This document shows, piece after piece, positions 1 through 8,247 of a DNA stretch of 64,000 nucleotides. Source of the stretch: Archangium minus. Its GTDB lineage: Bacteria; Myxococcota; Myxococcia; Myxococcales; Myxococcaceae. The position numbers and the translations under genes are program-made. Location: NCBI RefSeq assembly GCF_044360475.1, contig NZ_CP043494.1:1922001-1986000 (forward strand), read 5' to 3'. Positions within the stretch are counted from its first letter, which is position 1. The number at the start of each line of letters is the position of its first letter. A model generated the notes under the pieces. It ran no database searches and was not told the origin of the DNA. It saw only the letters and a list, made by a program, of their open reading frames with translations.

Positions 1-2
1 GT

Positions 3-1277
3 CTGGGGGTGTTGCTGGGAGCGTTGTTGGTGCCGGGGAGCACCCTCGCACAATCCAAGGACGTCGCCGTTCCGGAGGCACCCGAGACTCCGGGTGGTGT
101 GCAGACCCCGGAATCTCCCCCGGAGGCGGATGACGAGCCCCTCGAAGAGCCGCCGAAGCCGGCGGTGATCGACCCCTCCCTCACGGGGATTGTGATGAAG
201 GTGGGCCCGGCCACGGAGGATGATCTGGCGCGCGGCTACGTCTCCTTCCGCGCTCGTCTCAAGGTGGACCTCAACTATGACTTCAGGCCCATCCTCAACG
301 AGGAGGACTTCGTTCCTTCCTCCATTCCGGTGGGCGCGGAGGATCGCGGGCCCAACCTGAACTTCAACGCAAAGCAGACGCGGCTCTTCTTCGAGGGAGG
401 AAAGCTGACGCTCCTGGGGCCGCTTATCGGCCATGTCTCCGCCGACTTCTACGGCGAGGGCTCCAGCGGCGGCGACTTCCGCGTCTACGAGGCGTACGCA
501 ATCATCGGCCCCCTGCTGGCGGGGCGAAAGTGGACGACGTTCATGGACCTGGATGCGGTGCCGGACACCCTCGACTTCCAGGGACCCGGCTCCATGTTGG
601 CCTCTCGGCGTGAGGTGCTGCGCTACGGGAACACCTTCGGCCCTCTGCTGATCCAGCTATCGCTGGAGCGGCCGTTGCCGGACCTCACGCTCTCCAACCC
701 AGACACTCAAGAGGTACGCAAGCCCTTGCCGGACGTGGTGGGCGCGCTGGAGTGGAACCTTGGGAAGGGCCGTCACGTGCGCGCGGCGGGCCTGGCTAGG
801 TGGCTCTCGTTCTACGAAGACGGTGGCACGCAGCACGCGGTGCCGGGATGGGGCGCCATGCTGAGCGGGCTCTGGACGTGGGGCCGCACGGGCTCACGTA
901 CCTCAGCTCAGGTGCATTATGGCTCCGGTATCGGTGCCTATACGGCCGACATCGCAGGGCTGGGACTCGATGCCGTCGTGGTGGCTCCCGGTCGATTGGA
1001 GGCGGTGCCCTCGCTGGGGGTGTTCGGCGCCATTGAGCCGCGCTGGTCCGAGCACTTCGCCTCCTCGTTCGTCTACGGCTACCTCGAGGTCTTCCCCCGG
1101 GATGCACAGCCGGGCAACACGCTGAAGCGCACGCACTATCTCTCCGGCAACCTCCTCGTCTCGCCGGTGCGCTCCGTTACGTTCGGCGCGGAGCTGCTCT
1201 TCGGCCGTCGCGAGGACGTGAATGGCGCCGGAGACAACGCGGTGCGGCTCATCTTCTCCACCCGGTTCTTCTATTGA
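3..1277 (+). CDS. DcaP-like outer-membrane porin (5' end outside window)
   Basis: The reading frame is open to the left edge, so the true start and the first residues of the signal peptide lie outside. The visible N-terminus still reads as a signal-peptide hydrophobic core ending near LAQ, followed by an acidic, Pro-rich linker of about 40 residues. The rest is beta-barrel-like, with alternating hydrophobic and aromatic residues and a C-terminal aromatic residue (RFFY) as outer-membrane proteins have. The segment with FNAKQTRLFFEG, then the WTTFMDLDAVPDTLDF element, resembles DcaP-type trimeric porins, which take up small anionic solutes. The substrate cannot be read from sequence. It stands alone and the next gene in the same direction starts about 100 nt downstream. 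A phosphate-selective (OprO/P-like) porin is the main alternative. Confidence 0.75.
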   Translation: MGVLLGALLVPGSTLAQSKDVAVPEAPETPGGVQTPESPPEADDEPLEEPPKPAVIDPSLTGIVMKVGPATEDDLARGYVSFRARLKVDLNYDFRPILNEEDFVPSSIPVGAEDRGPNLNFNAKQTRLFFEGGKLTLLGPLIGHVSADFYGEGSSGGDFRVYEAYAIIGPLLAGRKWTTFMDLDAVPDTLDFQGPGSMLASRREVLRYGNTFGPLLIQLSLERPLPDLTLSNPDTQEVRKPLPDVVGALEWNLGKGRHVRAAGLARWLSFYEDGGTQHAVPGWGAMLSGLWTWGRTGSRTSAQVHYGSGIGAYTADIAGLGLDAVVVAPGRLEAVPSLGVFGAIEPRWSEHFASSFVYGYLEVFPRDAQPGNTLKRTHYLSGNLLVSPVRSVTFGAELLFGRREDVNGAGDNAVRLIFSTRFFY

Positions 1278-1375
1278 GTGAGGGTCCGGTGGACGCGGCT
1301 CATCGCAGAGGTGAGCTGCTCATGGGGGCTCTCGAAATCGAATAAGGTGCCAGTCCATCCGTCTGGGAGCCCATC

Positions 1376-2143
1376 ATGAACCGTTTCCTTGGCCCCGCAT
1401 CCTTCGGCCTGTCCGTTCTGGCGCTCGCGGTTTCCCTCTGGGGCTCGCGCGGCGAGACGGTGCCTCCCCCTCCCCCGCCCACCGAGCGGCCTTCTGCCTC
1501 CCCTTCACGGGAGATGAGGGACCTCGAACTGCGGGTGAAGCTCCTCGAGGACGCCTCGCTGAGCCTCTCCAAGCGGCTGATGCTGCTCGAGCAGCGGCCC
1601 GTGGTCTCCTCGGATGGCGGCGTGGTGGCCGTGGCCCCGTCCCTGGCCGCGGAGGTGGAGCAGCTCCGGTCGGAGGTGCGTGGCCTGGTGGCTGGCGAGG
1701 CGCTGAGCTCCGAGGGAGGGCGTCAGTACCTCAAGGAGATGGTGCGCTCGGTGCAGGACGATATGCGGGCCGAGCAGCGAGAGCTCCGGCAGCAGCAGTT
1801 CCAGCAGGCCCAGGTACAGGCCCAGTCGGAGCGCGCTGAGCGCCTGCGTCAGTTCGCTTCGGAGGCGCGGCTGAGCTACAGCCAGGAGCAGGAACTCACG
1901 CGCCGCCTGCAGAACGAGGACGCCCAGCGTCAGGCTCTCTTCGAGGGGATGCGGACCGGCAACCAGTCGCCCCGGGATATCCGGCAGGAGCTCCGCCAGT
2001 TGCGCGACCAGACGGACAAGGAGGTGAAGGCCCTCCTCGATGAGTCGCAGCAGGCGAAGTACGACGAGATGCGCCGCGAGGAGCGGCAGGGGGCGCGCGG
2101 AGGCTGGGGCGGAGGACGGAGGCAAGGCGGCGGCCAGCCCTGA
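1376..2143 (+). CDS. Secreted or membrane-anchored coiled-coil protein, Spy/CpxP-like tail
   Basis: 255 residues. A hydrophobic N-terminal segment (about residues 5-22) is a signal peptide or single membrane anchor, followed by a Pro-rich linker. From about residue 45 to 235 the protein is almost entirely charged heptad-rich helix (coiled coil). The stretch LLDESQQAKYDEMR near the C-terminus resembles the LTxxQ-type helix of Spy/CpxP periplasmic chaperone-like proteins, followed by a Gly/Arg-rich tail. The start is the ATG in the context ccatcatgaac. The next gene is convergent and ends 18 nt beyond this stop. A periplasmic envelope-stress or scaffold role is inference only. Confidence 0.7.
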   Translation: MNRFLGPASFGLSVLALAVSLWGSRGETVPPPPPPTERPSASPSREMRDLELRVKLLEDASLSLSKRLMLLEQRPVVSSDGGVVAVAPSLAAEVEQLRSEVRGLVAGEALSSEGGRQYLKEMVRSVQDDMRAEQRELRQQQFQQAQVQAQSERAERLRQFASEARLSYSQEQELTRRLQNEDAQRQALFEGMRTGNQSPRDIRQELRQLRDQTDKEVKALLDESQQAKYDEMRREERQGARGGWGGGRRQGGGQP

Positions 2144-2161
2144 AGGGCACCTCCGCCGGGC

Positions 2162-3172
2162 TCAATCGCTGGAGGGAAGCTGAATCGCCTCGATGCGAGA
2201 GAACGCATCGAGGATGGCACGGATGATGGCCGTCCTCCCGGTGAGGAAGGCGCTCAGGTGTCCTCCCGACAGGTAGCGCAGCTCCGCTCCCCGCCAGTGC
2301 TGCAGCAGGCGCAGGGTGGAGGAGGAGGGGACGAAGCCATCCTGGCGCGCGGCCACGAGGATGGCGCGGCGTGGGTTGGACAGCGGCGGCAGCGCGGTGG
2401 TGGAGACCGCGGAGAGAAGCTCGGCCAGACGCTGGCGCGCCGCCTCGGGGCCTCCGGTGGTGCGGCCCAGTACCTCCCAGTCAGGGACGGCGGACAGCAC
2501 GCCTTCGGTGAAGACGGGCGCGGACGCATGTGCCGCGGCCAGGGGGATGACAGCCGCGGGCAGCGGGAACATCGCAGCGGCATAGGCGGCGATGCTGCCA
2601 CCCATGCTGTAGCCGGAGATGCCTACCTTGGGGTGGCCGCGCGCGAGCAGCCACCCGAGCAGCGCCGTGGCCTCCACCGCCGTGGCGCGGAACATGAGCA
2701 GCAGGTCCACCACCGTGCGCACGGCCGCGCCCTTCTGTCCGGGCGGGCGACGCGAGCCGTAGTAGGGATTCTCCAGCAGCAGCGCGCCCACCCCGTACCG
2801 GGCCAGCTCTCCCGCGATGAAGCGGCGCAGGCCGAAGCCCTCGTCACCGGAGGCGGCCAGGAAGACGCACACCGGAGGGCGCGGGCCCGCGTCGTGCGGC
2901 AGCAGCAACTGGAAGTGTGCCTCCCGGCACGCCTCTGGCAACGAGCCCACCGCGGCGGGGCTGGGGAAGCGCCCTTCCTGAATGAGCAGGTGCCGCTCGC
3001 GCCGAGGCTGGCGCACCGTCACCTCGGAGAGCTCGGGGAAGGCGAAGCCCTGGGGGCCTCGGGTGAGCTTCTCCAGGAGCGCCTGGGAGCCCCAGCCGTC
3101 CTCGAAGAAGCGGGGCTGGCGCGCCACCATGAACCTCGCGGCGAGCGCGTCCAGCCAGTGCATGCGATTCAT
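2162..3172 (-). CDS. Alpha/beta hydrolase, ABHD18 (DUF2048)-like
   Basis: 336 residues. The nucleophile elbow GYSMGG (Ser near residue 187) is followed by the VIPLAAAHASAPVFTEGVLS stretch typical of ABHD18-like hydrolases. An upstream strand with FLAASGD and the ENPYYGSRRP loop fits the oxyanion side of the fold. The acid and base are probably the Asp in ARQDGFVP and the His in GGHLSAF near the C-terminus. An alternative ATG three codons downstream (3163) sits better relative to a GAGG motif, so the start may be 3163. The substrate is unknown; an esterase or lipase-like role is inferred from the fold. No signal peptide is seen, so it is probably cytoplasmic. Confidence 0.8.
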   Translation of the reverse strand: MNRMHWLDALAARFMVARQPRFFEDGWGSQALLEKLTRGPQGFAFPELSEVTVRQPRRERHLLIQEGRFPSPAAVGSLPEACREAHFQLLLPHDAGPRPPVCVFLAASGDEGFGLRRFIAGELARYGVGALLLENPYYGSRRPPGQKGAAVRTVVDLLLMFRATAVEATALLGWLLARGHPKVGISGYSMGGSIAAYAAAMFPLPAAVIPLAAAHASAPVFTEGVLSAVPDWEVLGRTTGGPEAARQRLAELLSAVSTTALPPLSNPRRAILVAARQDGFVPSSSTLRLLQHWRGAELRYLSGGHLSAFLTGRTAIIRAILDAFSRIEAIQLPSSD

Positions 3173-3246
3173 CCTCAGACTCCCGGGGGAAAGCCGCCCG
3201 GCATCCTCGCCGCGTCCGGGCAGCTTTCCAACCGGAAGTGATGGAG

Positions 3247-5193
3247 CTACTGCTGCTCGCGAGCGAAGCCGTGCGCCGGCTCGGGGGCGTCCGCCACCGA
3301 CTCCGCGGTGTCCGCAGGGGGAACCGGCTTCTGGCCCAGGAACGCGGGCTGCCGGGTGGGGTCATACGTGGGGCCCTGGGGCGTCGTGTCCTTGGACAGC
3401 GCCGAGACGTTGGACGTCTGGGGCACCGCGGCGGGCACCGTCTTCGTCAGCGTCAGGGTGTCGCGCACGGTGCCGCCCGAGTCGATGAACTTCGTGGTCA
3501 GCGTGCCACCGTCCACCGCCACGTCCAGGTAGCCCACGTGGGTGTTGTTGCGGTAGGCCGTCCAGCTCGGCTGGGAGCCGGGGAAGGTGCGCAGGGTCGC
3601 GCCACCGCTGCCCACCACCAGGTACGGAATGCCGCGCGTGCCCGAGGCCGCCACCGCGTCACCCTTCATGGGCTTGGAGCGCTCGTAGTTGTGATCATGC
3701 CCGGTGAGGACCAGGTCCACCCCGTACTGCTCGAAGAGGGGGGCGAACTCGCGGCGCATGGCGGTGCTGGAGCCGTGCTCGCCGCTCGACCAGATGGGGT
3801 GGTGGAAGAAGACGATCTTCCAGGGCCGGGTCGTGGCGGCCAGATCCTGGGCGAGCCACGTCTTCTCCAGCGACAGCGAGCAGTCCGAGAGCGTGTAGCC
3901 GAAGGGGCAGTTGGAGTCGAGCGAGACGAAGTGCACCGGACCCCAATCGAACGAGTAGTAGCGCTCGCTCTTCGACGGGTTGTTGGCCGGCAGGTAGAAG
4001 TTGTCCAGGTACGGCTGGCCCTTGTTGGTGACGTACTCGTGGTTGCCCGGCGAGGGGAAGAGGGGCACCTCGCGCAGCAGGGCCGCCATGGGCTTGAACA
4101 TGTTGCTCTGGAACTCGGCGTCGGTGCCGGAGGAGTACGCGTTGTCGCCGAGCGTGAGGAGGAACTCGCCCGCGCGCGACGGCTGGCCGAGCAGCTTGAG
4201 CACCTGGGATTGCAGCGAGCCGCCCGTGCCGAAGTCACCCATGGCGGTGAAGTGCACGCGCGTCGTCTCCGGGCCGGTGGCCGTCTGGAAGCGCCGCACG
4301 CCGGTGACGGAGCCGCACGCCTCGATCACGTAGCTGTACGTCTTGCCCGGGAGCAGGCCGCTGAGCTTCACCGCGTGCTGCCAGCCGGCCGCCGTGGCCG
4401 TGGCGGTGCGCGAGATGTCCGAGCCCTCGCCATAGCGGACGAAGGGCGTGCAGGACACGCTGGTGCGGAAGGCCACCAGCGCGCTGGTGGTGCCCACGCT
4501 CTGCAAGTACGGCAGGCGCGGCAGCGCCGGACCCGAGTCCGTGGTGGGCGGCGTCGGCGTCGTGGTGTCCTCGCCACAGACGCGCGCCTCGGAGATGGAG
4601 GCCCAGTCATTCACGGTGTTGCCGTTGACGGTGACGCGCAGGTAGCGCGCCTTGCGCGTGCCGGTGAAGCGGTACGTCTGGGCCGCCGTCGTCAGCGCGC
4701 TGTCGGCCGCGTAGGCCTGGCTGAAGGTGGTGCCGTCCTCGGAGGTGGAGAGCGTGAAGTGGTTCTGACGCTGGTCGCCCTGGTGCCAGGCGATGGCCGC
4801 GCCAGCGAGCGACTGCGAGGAGCCCAGGTCGAGCGTGAGCCACGCGCCCTTGCCGGGGCCGCTCCAGCGCGTGCTCAGGTTGTCGTCCAGGGCGTTGGCG
4901 GCCACACTGCCTGCGCCGTCGTCACCGCTGGCGCTCGCGCGGGAAGTGGTGAGCACGCGGCAGTTGCTCACGGTGAGCGCGGAGCCGGTGTTGCCCACAT
5001 CCCCCGTGGGGGGCGTGGTGGGGGTGTCAGTGGCGGGAGCATCCGTGGCGGGCGTGTCGGTCCGAGGGGCCTCGGCCACGGGGGGCGCCGCAGGAGGCGC
5101 GGCGGGAGTGGGGGGGGAGGGCGCTTCGCAAGCCGTGGTGAGCAGGACGCCCAGCAAACACGAGGAGGAGAGCAATCGGTTTCTGTTACGCAT
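3247..5193 (-). CDS. Lipoprotein with discoidin-like and purple acid phosphatase-like metallophosphoesterase domains
   Basis: Starting at the ATG at 5193 the protein has 648 residues and a lipoprotein signal ending in LLTTAC; a GTG nine codons upstream (5220) is possible but less likely. Order: a Pro/Thr/Ala linker, an F5/8-type-C (discoidin-like) carbohydrate-binding domain at about residues 90-205, an Fn3-like purple-acid-phosphatase N-domain at about 220-310, then a calcineurin-like phosphoesterase. Metal-site motifs are all visible: GDFG, GDNAY, GNHE, HHP and GHDHNYER. The family hydrolyses phosphomonoesters or diesters with a dinuclear metal centre. Here it would act outside the inner membrane, perhaps on a surface-bound substrate recognised by the discoidin-like domain (inference). 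Confidence 0.87.
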   Translation of the reverse strand: MRNRNRLLSSSCLLGVLLTTACEAPSPPTPAAPPAAPPVAEAPRTDTPATDAPATDTPTTPPTGDVGNTGSALTVSNCRVLTTSRASASGDDGAGSVAANALDDNLSTRWSGPGKGAWLTLDLGSSQSLAGAAIAWHQGDQRQNHFTLSTSEDGTTFSQAYAADSALTTAAQTYRFTGTRKARYLRVTVNGNTVNDWASISEARVCGEDTTTPTPPTTDSGPALPRLPYLQSVGTTSALVAFRTSVSCTPFVRYGEGSDISRTATATAAGWQHAVKLSGLLPGKTYSYVIEACGSVTGVRRFQTATGPETTRVHFTAMGDFGTGGSLQSQVLKLLGQPSRAGEFLLTLGDNAYSSGTDAEFQSNMFKPMAALLREVPLFPSPGNHEYVTNKGQPYLDNFYLPANNPSKSERYYSFDWGPVHFVSLDSNCPFGYTLSDCSLSLEKTWLAQDLAATTRPWKIVFFHHPIWSSGEHGSSTAMRREFAPLFEQYGVDLVLTGHDHNYERSKPMKGDAVAASGTRGIPYLVVGSGGATLRTFPGSQPSWTAYRNNTHVGYLDVAVDGGTLTTKFIDSGGTVRDTLTLTKTVPAAVPQTSNVSALSKDTTPQGPTYDPTRQPAFLGQKPVPPADTAESVADAPEPAHGFAREQQ

Positions 5194-5290
5194 CGTGGGG
5201 GCACCAACGGGACAGCCCACGTACCATTCCTCGCTGTGCCTCCGCGTGCTCTCGCCCGGCCGGTGGCCTGACAGGCTCTACGCCTCCCTG

Positions 5291-5998
5291 TCATCCATGC
5301 TGGGGAGCGCCCGTGAGGAAGGGGCGCAGGAAGTCATCCGCCTCGGCGGCGATGCGTCCGAGTGAGTCCACCAGCTCGTGCCCGTCCTCCACTTCAACGA
5401 GGCGCACGTGGCGCTTGTCGCGCGCCCACTCGCGCGAATAGCGGATGTCTGTCGTTGTGTCTTTCCGTCCGTGGATGAGGAGCGTGGGAACGCGCACGTC
5501 CGGCCAGCCGCCCGAGCGCGCTTCAATGGTGTCGAGGTCCTGGATGAGGCCGAAGTGCACGCGCGTCTTGCGCTTCTCCGCGTAGTCCTGCGTCTCCAAC
5601 CAGCCCGTCTCCTGCCATCGGCGCAGGCTCTCTTCTCCCACGGTGCGCCGCATCTGCTCCGAGGCACGCAGGGCCGGCGCGAGCAGCACCAGCGCGCACA
5701 CCCGTGCGTCCTCCTCCGCCACGCGGCAGGCCGTCAGCCCACCCAGGCTGGAGCCGAAGACGATGGCCCTGTCCCGCTCGCCGCCGATAGCGTCGCGCAC
5801 CGTGCGCATCATCGCGCTCAGGCTCAAGTGCTCGAGCGAGGGCTGCCGCAGGTTCAACCGCTCCAAGTGGATGCCCTGGCGCGCGTAGTGCTCGGCGAGC
5901 GCCACGCCCTTGGCGGACTGGGGCCCTGAGGCGAAGCCGTGGAGGTAGAGCCAGCGGGGGCCCGCGAGGGCCGGAGAGGAGCCAGGTGCGACGTTCAT
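5291..5998 (-). CDS. YqiA/YcfP-like alpha/beta-fold esterase
   Basis: 235 residues from the ATG at 5998; the open frame extends upstream without coding character. LYLHGFASGPQSAKG at the N-terminus is the oxyanion-hole HGF motif of YqiA/YcfP-type esterases. The nucleophile elbow is GSSLGG, a late strand carries LLIHGRKDTTT with the likely acid, and the catalytic His is in EDGHELVD. The family consists of small cytoplasmic thioesterases or esterases, and the substrate here is unknown. The gene is preceded by a 401-nt divergent gap with a strong terminator-like hairpin 71 nt upstream of the start, which could act as a leader attenuator. Confidence 0.83.
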   Translation of the reverse strand: MNVAPGSSPALAGPRWLYLHGFASGPQSAKGVALAEHYARQGIHLERLNLRQPSLEHLSLSAMMRTVRDAIGGERDRAIVFGSSLGGLTACRVAEEDARVCALVLLAPALRASEQMRRTVGEESLRRWQETGWLETQDYAEKRKTRVHFGLIQDLDTIEARSGGWPDVRVPTLLIHGRKDTTTDIRYSREWARDKRHVRLVEVEDGHELVDSLGRIAAEADDFLRPFLTGAPQHG

Positions 5999-6068
5999 GG
6001 CGGCGCACTCTACCTTCGCGTCTTCAGGGGACCCGGCGGGTGATGGAGCCCAGGCTCCAGAAAGGATG

Positions 6069-6101
6069 AGGGCCCCGGGTTGGTGGGGAACCCGGGGCCC
6101 T
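6069..6101. terminator. Perfect 13-bp GC-rich hairpin in divergent gap
   Basis: Arms 6069-6081 and 6089-6101 are exact reverse complements with a 7-nt loop. In the minus direction the right arm is followed by catcctttct, a weak pyrimidine tract. The hairpin lies upstream of both neighbouring genes, which diverge, so it cannot terminate either one. It may end a short minus-strand RNA or act as a leader attenuator for the esterase gene. The rest of the gap 5999-6399 holds no convincing ORF. Confidence 0.6.
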
Positions 6102-6255
6102 CCAGCTCGCGTCAATGCCGACGGAGACTCGATTCTTGGGCCTGTGCCAGAGCATCGTTCGTGCCAACGGCCAAGTGGCTGTACTTCCTGGTACACCCCC
6201 GCGTGATTCGGAAGCAGATGGACCATGATGGCGCAGTGCGTTTGTAAAGCGCCTA
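6069..6255 (-). ncRNA. Candidate small RNA or 5' leader ending at the hairpin
   Basis: A possible minus-strand promoter (TTCAGG, 18 nt, TATAGG in minus orientation, about 6256-6285) lies upstream of the hairpin and would give an RNA of roughly 150-190 nt. No reading frame within it has convincing coding bias. This is an inference from promoter-like and terminator-like elements only; the 5' end is not defined. Confidence 0.25.
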
Positions 6256-6399
6256 TACACTGTGAGTATCAATCACCTGAATTTCTTGAGGAAATCGGCC
6301 ATGTGAGGGCCTGTCCTGAAACAGGACGATTTCATGGGTGGGTGTCTCGAATGAGGACACCCTCCGGGTGCCCGGCGCCAAGGCGCATGTGAAGGTGGT

Positions 6400-7206
6400 A
6401 TGCCCGGGCGCATGACGAATGCTCCCGTGGCGCTCATCACTGGTGGCTCGCGTGGCGTGGGCCGAGCCCTCTCTCTGAGACTCGCGAAGGCCGGTTACGA
6501 CATCGTCTCCACCTATCGGCGTGACGCCGAGGCCGCCGACGCGCTGTGCAAGGAGGTGGAGGCGCTCGGACGCCGCTGCCGCACCGTCATCGCGGATCAG
6601 CTCGAGCCGGCCAGCCTCCATGCCGCCTTCGACCTGATCCAACAGGAGTTCAGCGGGCTGGATGTCTTCGTGGCCAACGCCGCCTCCACGGCCTTCACCC
6701 CGCTGATGCAGATGAAGCTCCACCAGATGGACAAGACGTTCAACGTCACGGTGAAGAGCTTCCTCCTGGCGGCCCAGCGCTCGGTGCCCCTGATGGCGGG
6801 CCGCAAGGGGCGCATCGTGGCGGTGTCCGGCATGGACTCGCGCATGCCGCTGCCCTTCCATGGCTTCCTCGGCGCGATGAAGGGCGCCATGGAGATATTG
6901 GTGAAGTACCTGGCCGCCGAGCTGGCCTCCTCCGGCATCCGCGTCAACGCCGTCAACCCGGGCTACATCGACACCGACTCCAGCCGCTTCTACATGGGCG
7001 AGGCCTGGGACGCGCTCGAGGCCAAGGTGAAGGACAGCGTGCCCGTGGGCTACGTGGCCAGCGCGGATGAGATTGCCAAGACGATTGAGTGGCTGTGCTC
7101 CGAGGGCTCCTCGTACGTGAATGGCCAGACGCTGGTGGTGGATGGGGGCCTGGAGGTGAACTACGCCATGCAGTTCGCCAGCGCGCTGACCCAGTCCTCC
7201 AAGTGA
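6400..7206 (+). CDS. SDR-family protein, FabL-like enoyl-ACP reductase homologue lacking the catalytic Tyr
   Basis: 268 residues. The Rossmann NADP motif is TGGSRGVG, followed by VANAAS. The C-terminal half has the SDR signatures VNAVNPGYIDTD and GQTLVVDGG. The overall pattern resembles FabL-type enoyl-ACP reductases. The active-site helix reads PFHGFLGAMKGAMEILVKYL: Lys is present, but position -7 (FabL Tyr-x6-Lys) is His and position -4 (classical Tyr-x3-Lys) is Leu. Either it uses another acid or it has lost reductase activity. An in-frame ATG at 6412 is an alternative start. A PhzF-family gene follows 76 nt downstream on the same strand. Confidence 0.8.
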   Translation: MPGRMTNAPVALITGGSRGVGRALSLRLAKAGYDIVSTYRRDAEAADALCKEVEALGRRCRTVIADQLEPASLHAAFDLIQQEFSGLDVFVANAASTAFTPLMQMKLHQMDKTFNVTVKSFLLAAQRSVPLMAGRKGRIVAVSGMDSRMPLPFHGFLGAMKGAMEILVKYLAAELASSGIRVNAVNPGYIDTDSSRFYMGEAWDALEAKVKDSVPVGYVASADEIAKTIEWLCSEGSSYVNGQTLVVDGGLEVNYAMQFASALTQSSK

Positions 7207-7282
7207 AGTCCGTTGCTCCGTCCGTGCTTCGGGCCCCCCGGTTCGCACGACTCCTCGGGTTGAGGTAGAAAAGGGCCATCCC

Positions 7283-8074
7283 ATGCCCACCCGCCTTCGC
7301 CTCTACCAGGTCGACGCCTTCTCCTCGCAGGTCTTCGGGGGTAACCCCGCTGCGGTCTGCCCGCTCGACGCCTGGCTGCCGGACGAGGTGCTCCAGGCCA
7401 TCGCGGCGGAGAACAACCTCTCCGAGACGGCCTTCGTGTTGCGCGATGAGATTCGCGGCTGGCAGATCCGCTGGTTCACCCCCGCGCAAGAGGTAGACCT
7501 GTGCGGTCATGCCACGCTGGCCGCGGCCTACATTCTTTTCACGCGCCTGGCGCCGGGCCTGGAGAGGGCGCAGTTCAACTCGCGCTCGGGGCCGCTGGTG
7601 GTGACGCAGCAGGAAGGCGAGTGGATGGAGATGGACTTCCCCTCTCGGCCTCCGGAGCCGTGCGCGGTGCCGGAGGGGTTGGTGGAAGCCCTGGGGGCCG
7701 AGCCGCGCGAGACGCTGCTGTCGCGTGACCTGCTGGCCGTCTTCGACAGCGAGGAGCAGGTGAGGGCGCTCAACCCCGACATGGCGAAGCTGGCCCAGTT
7801 GGACTTGTTCGCGGTGGCGGCGACGGCGCGGGGCTCGGAGGCGGACTTCGTCTCGCGCTTCTTCGCGCCACGGGTGGGGGTGCCCGAGGATCCGGTGACG
7901 GGCTCGGCACACTGCACGCTGGTGCCTTACTGGGCGAATGTGCTGGGCAAGAAGCAGCTGTTGGCACACCAGGTATCCGCGCGGGGCGGAATCCTCCAGT
8001 GCGAGGACCGCGGCGAGCGCGTGGGCATCTCAGGACAGGCGGTGCTGTACCTCGAGGGCCATATCACCGTGTGA
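7283..8074 (+). CDS. PhzF-family isomerase/epimerase
   Basis: 263 residues, the usual PhzF length. The diagnostic elements are present in order: YQVDAFSSQVFGGNPAAVC at residues 8-26, the catalytic Glu in NNLSETAF (about E48), VDLCGHATLA at the N/C-domain cleft, and EDPVTGSAH in the C-terminal half. PhzF proteins are two-domain, diaminopimelate-epimerase-fold enzymes that move a proton on small cyclic or amino-acid substrates. The true substrate of most homologues, including this one, is unknown. No phenazine genes are nearby. GAGG about 14 nt before the ATG may serve as ribosome binding site. Confidence 0.88.
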   Translation: MPTRLRLYQVDAFSSQVFGGNPAAVCPLDAWLPDEVLQAIAAENNLSETAFVLRDEIRGWQIRWFTPAQEVDLCGHATLAAAYILFTRLAPGLERAQFNSRSGPLVVTQQEGEWMEMDFPSRPPEPCAVPEGLVEALGAEPRETLLSRDLLAVFDSEEQVRALNPDMAKLAQLDLFAVAATARGSEADFVSRFFAPRVGVPEDPVTGSAHCTLVPYWANVLGKKQLLAHQVSARGGILQCEDRGERVGISGQAVLYLEGHITV

Positions 8075-8176
8075 TGCTTCTCCGCCGGTGACTGTCTCCA
8101 TCCCTGAGTCTCGATTTACGCGAAGGAGAGCTTCAGGCCTCCCATGCCAGTGAGCGGGGACTTGGTGCTCGAATCG

Positions 8177-8190
8177 ATCAATTAATTGAT
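8177..8190. promoter_or_regulatory. 14-bp AT-rich perfect palindrome
   Basis: ATCAATTAATTGAT is a perfect palindrome in an otherwise GC-rich genome. It lies about 57 nt upstream of the likely start of the beta-propeller lipoprotein gene, within an A/T-rich patch. It could be an operator or part of the promoter region; no regulator is assigned. Confidence 0.35.
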
Positions 8191-8247
8191 GGATTTGGCG
8201 GGTGATTGGGCATAGAAAGCCGCAGCGTAACGCAAGGGGGGGCTTTC

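Noticed and set aside
3238..5271. 677-codon plus-strand ORF
   Set aside because: Antisense shadow of the metallophosphoesterase gene; composition is Arg/Gly/His-rich with no domain.
6261..6276. TGTGA-N7-TCAC resembling a CRP/FNR site
   Set aside because: The spacer is 7 rather than 6 and the site is isolated; likely chance, and it overlaps the candidate minus-strand promoter.
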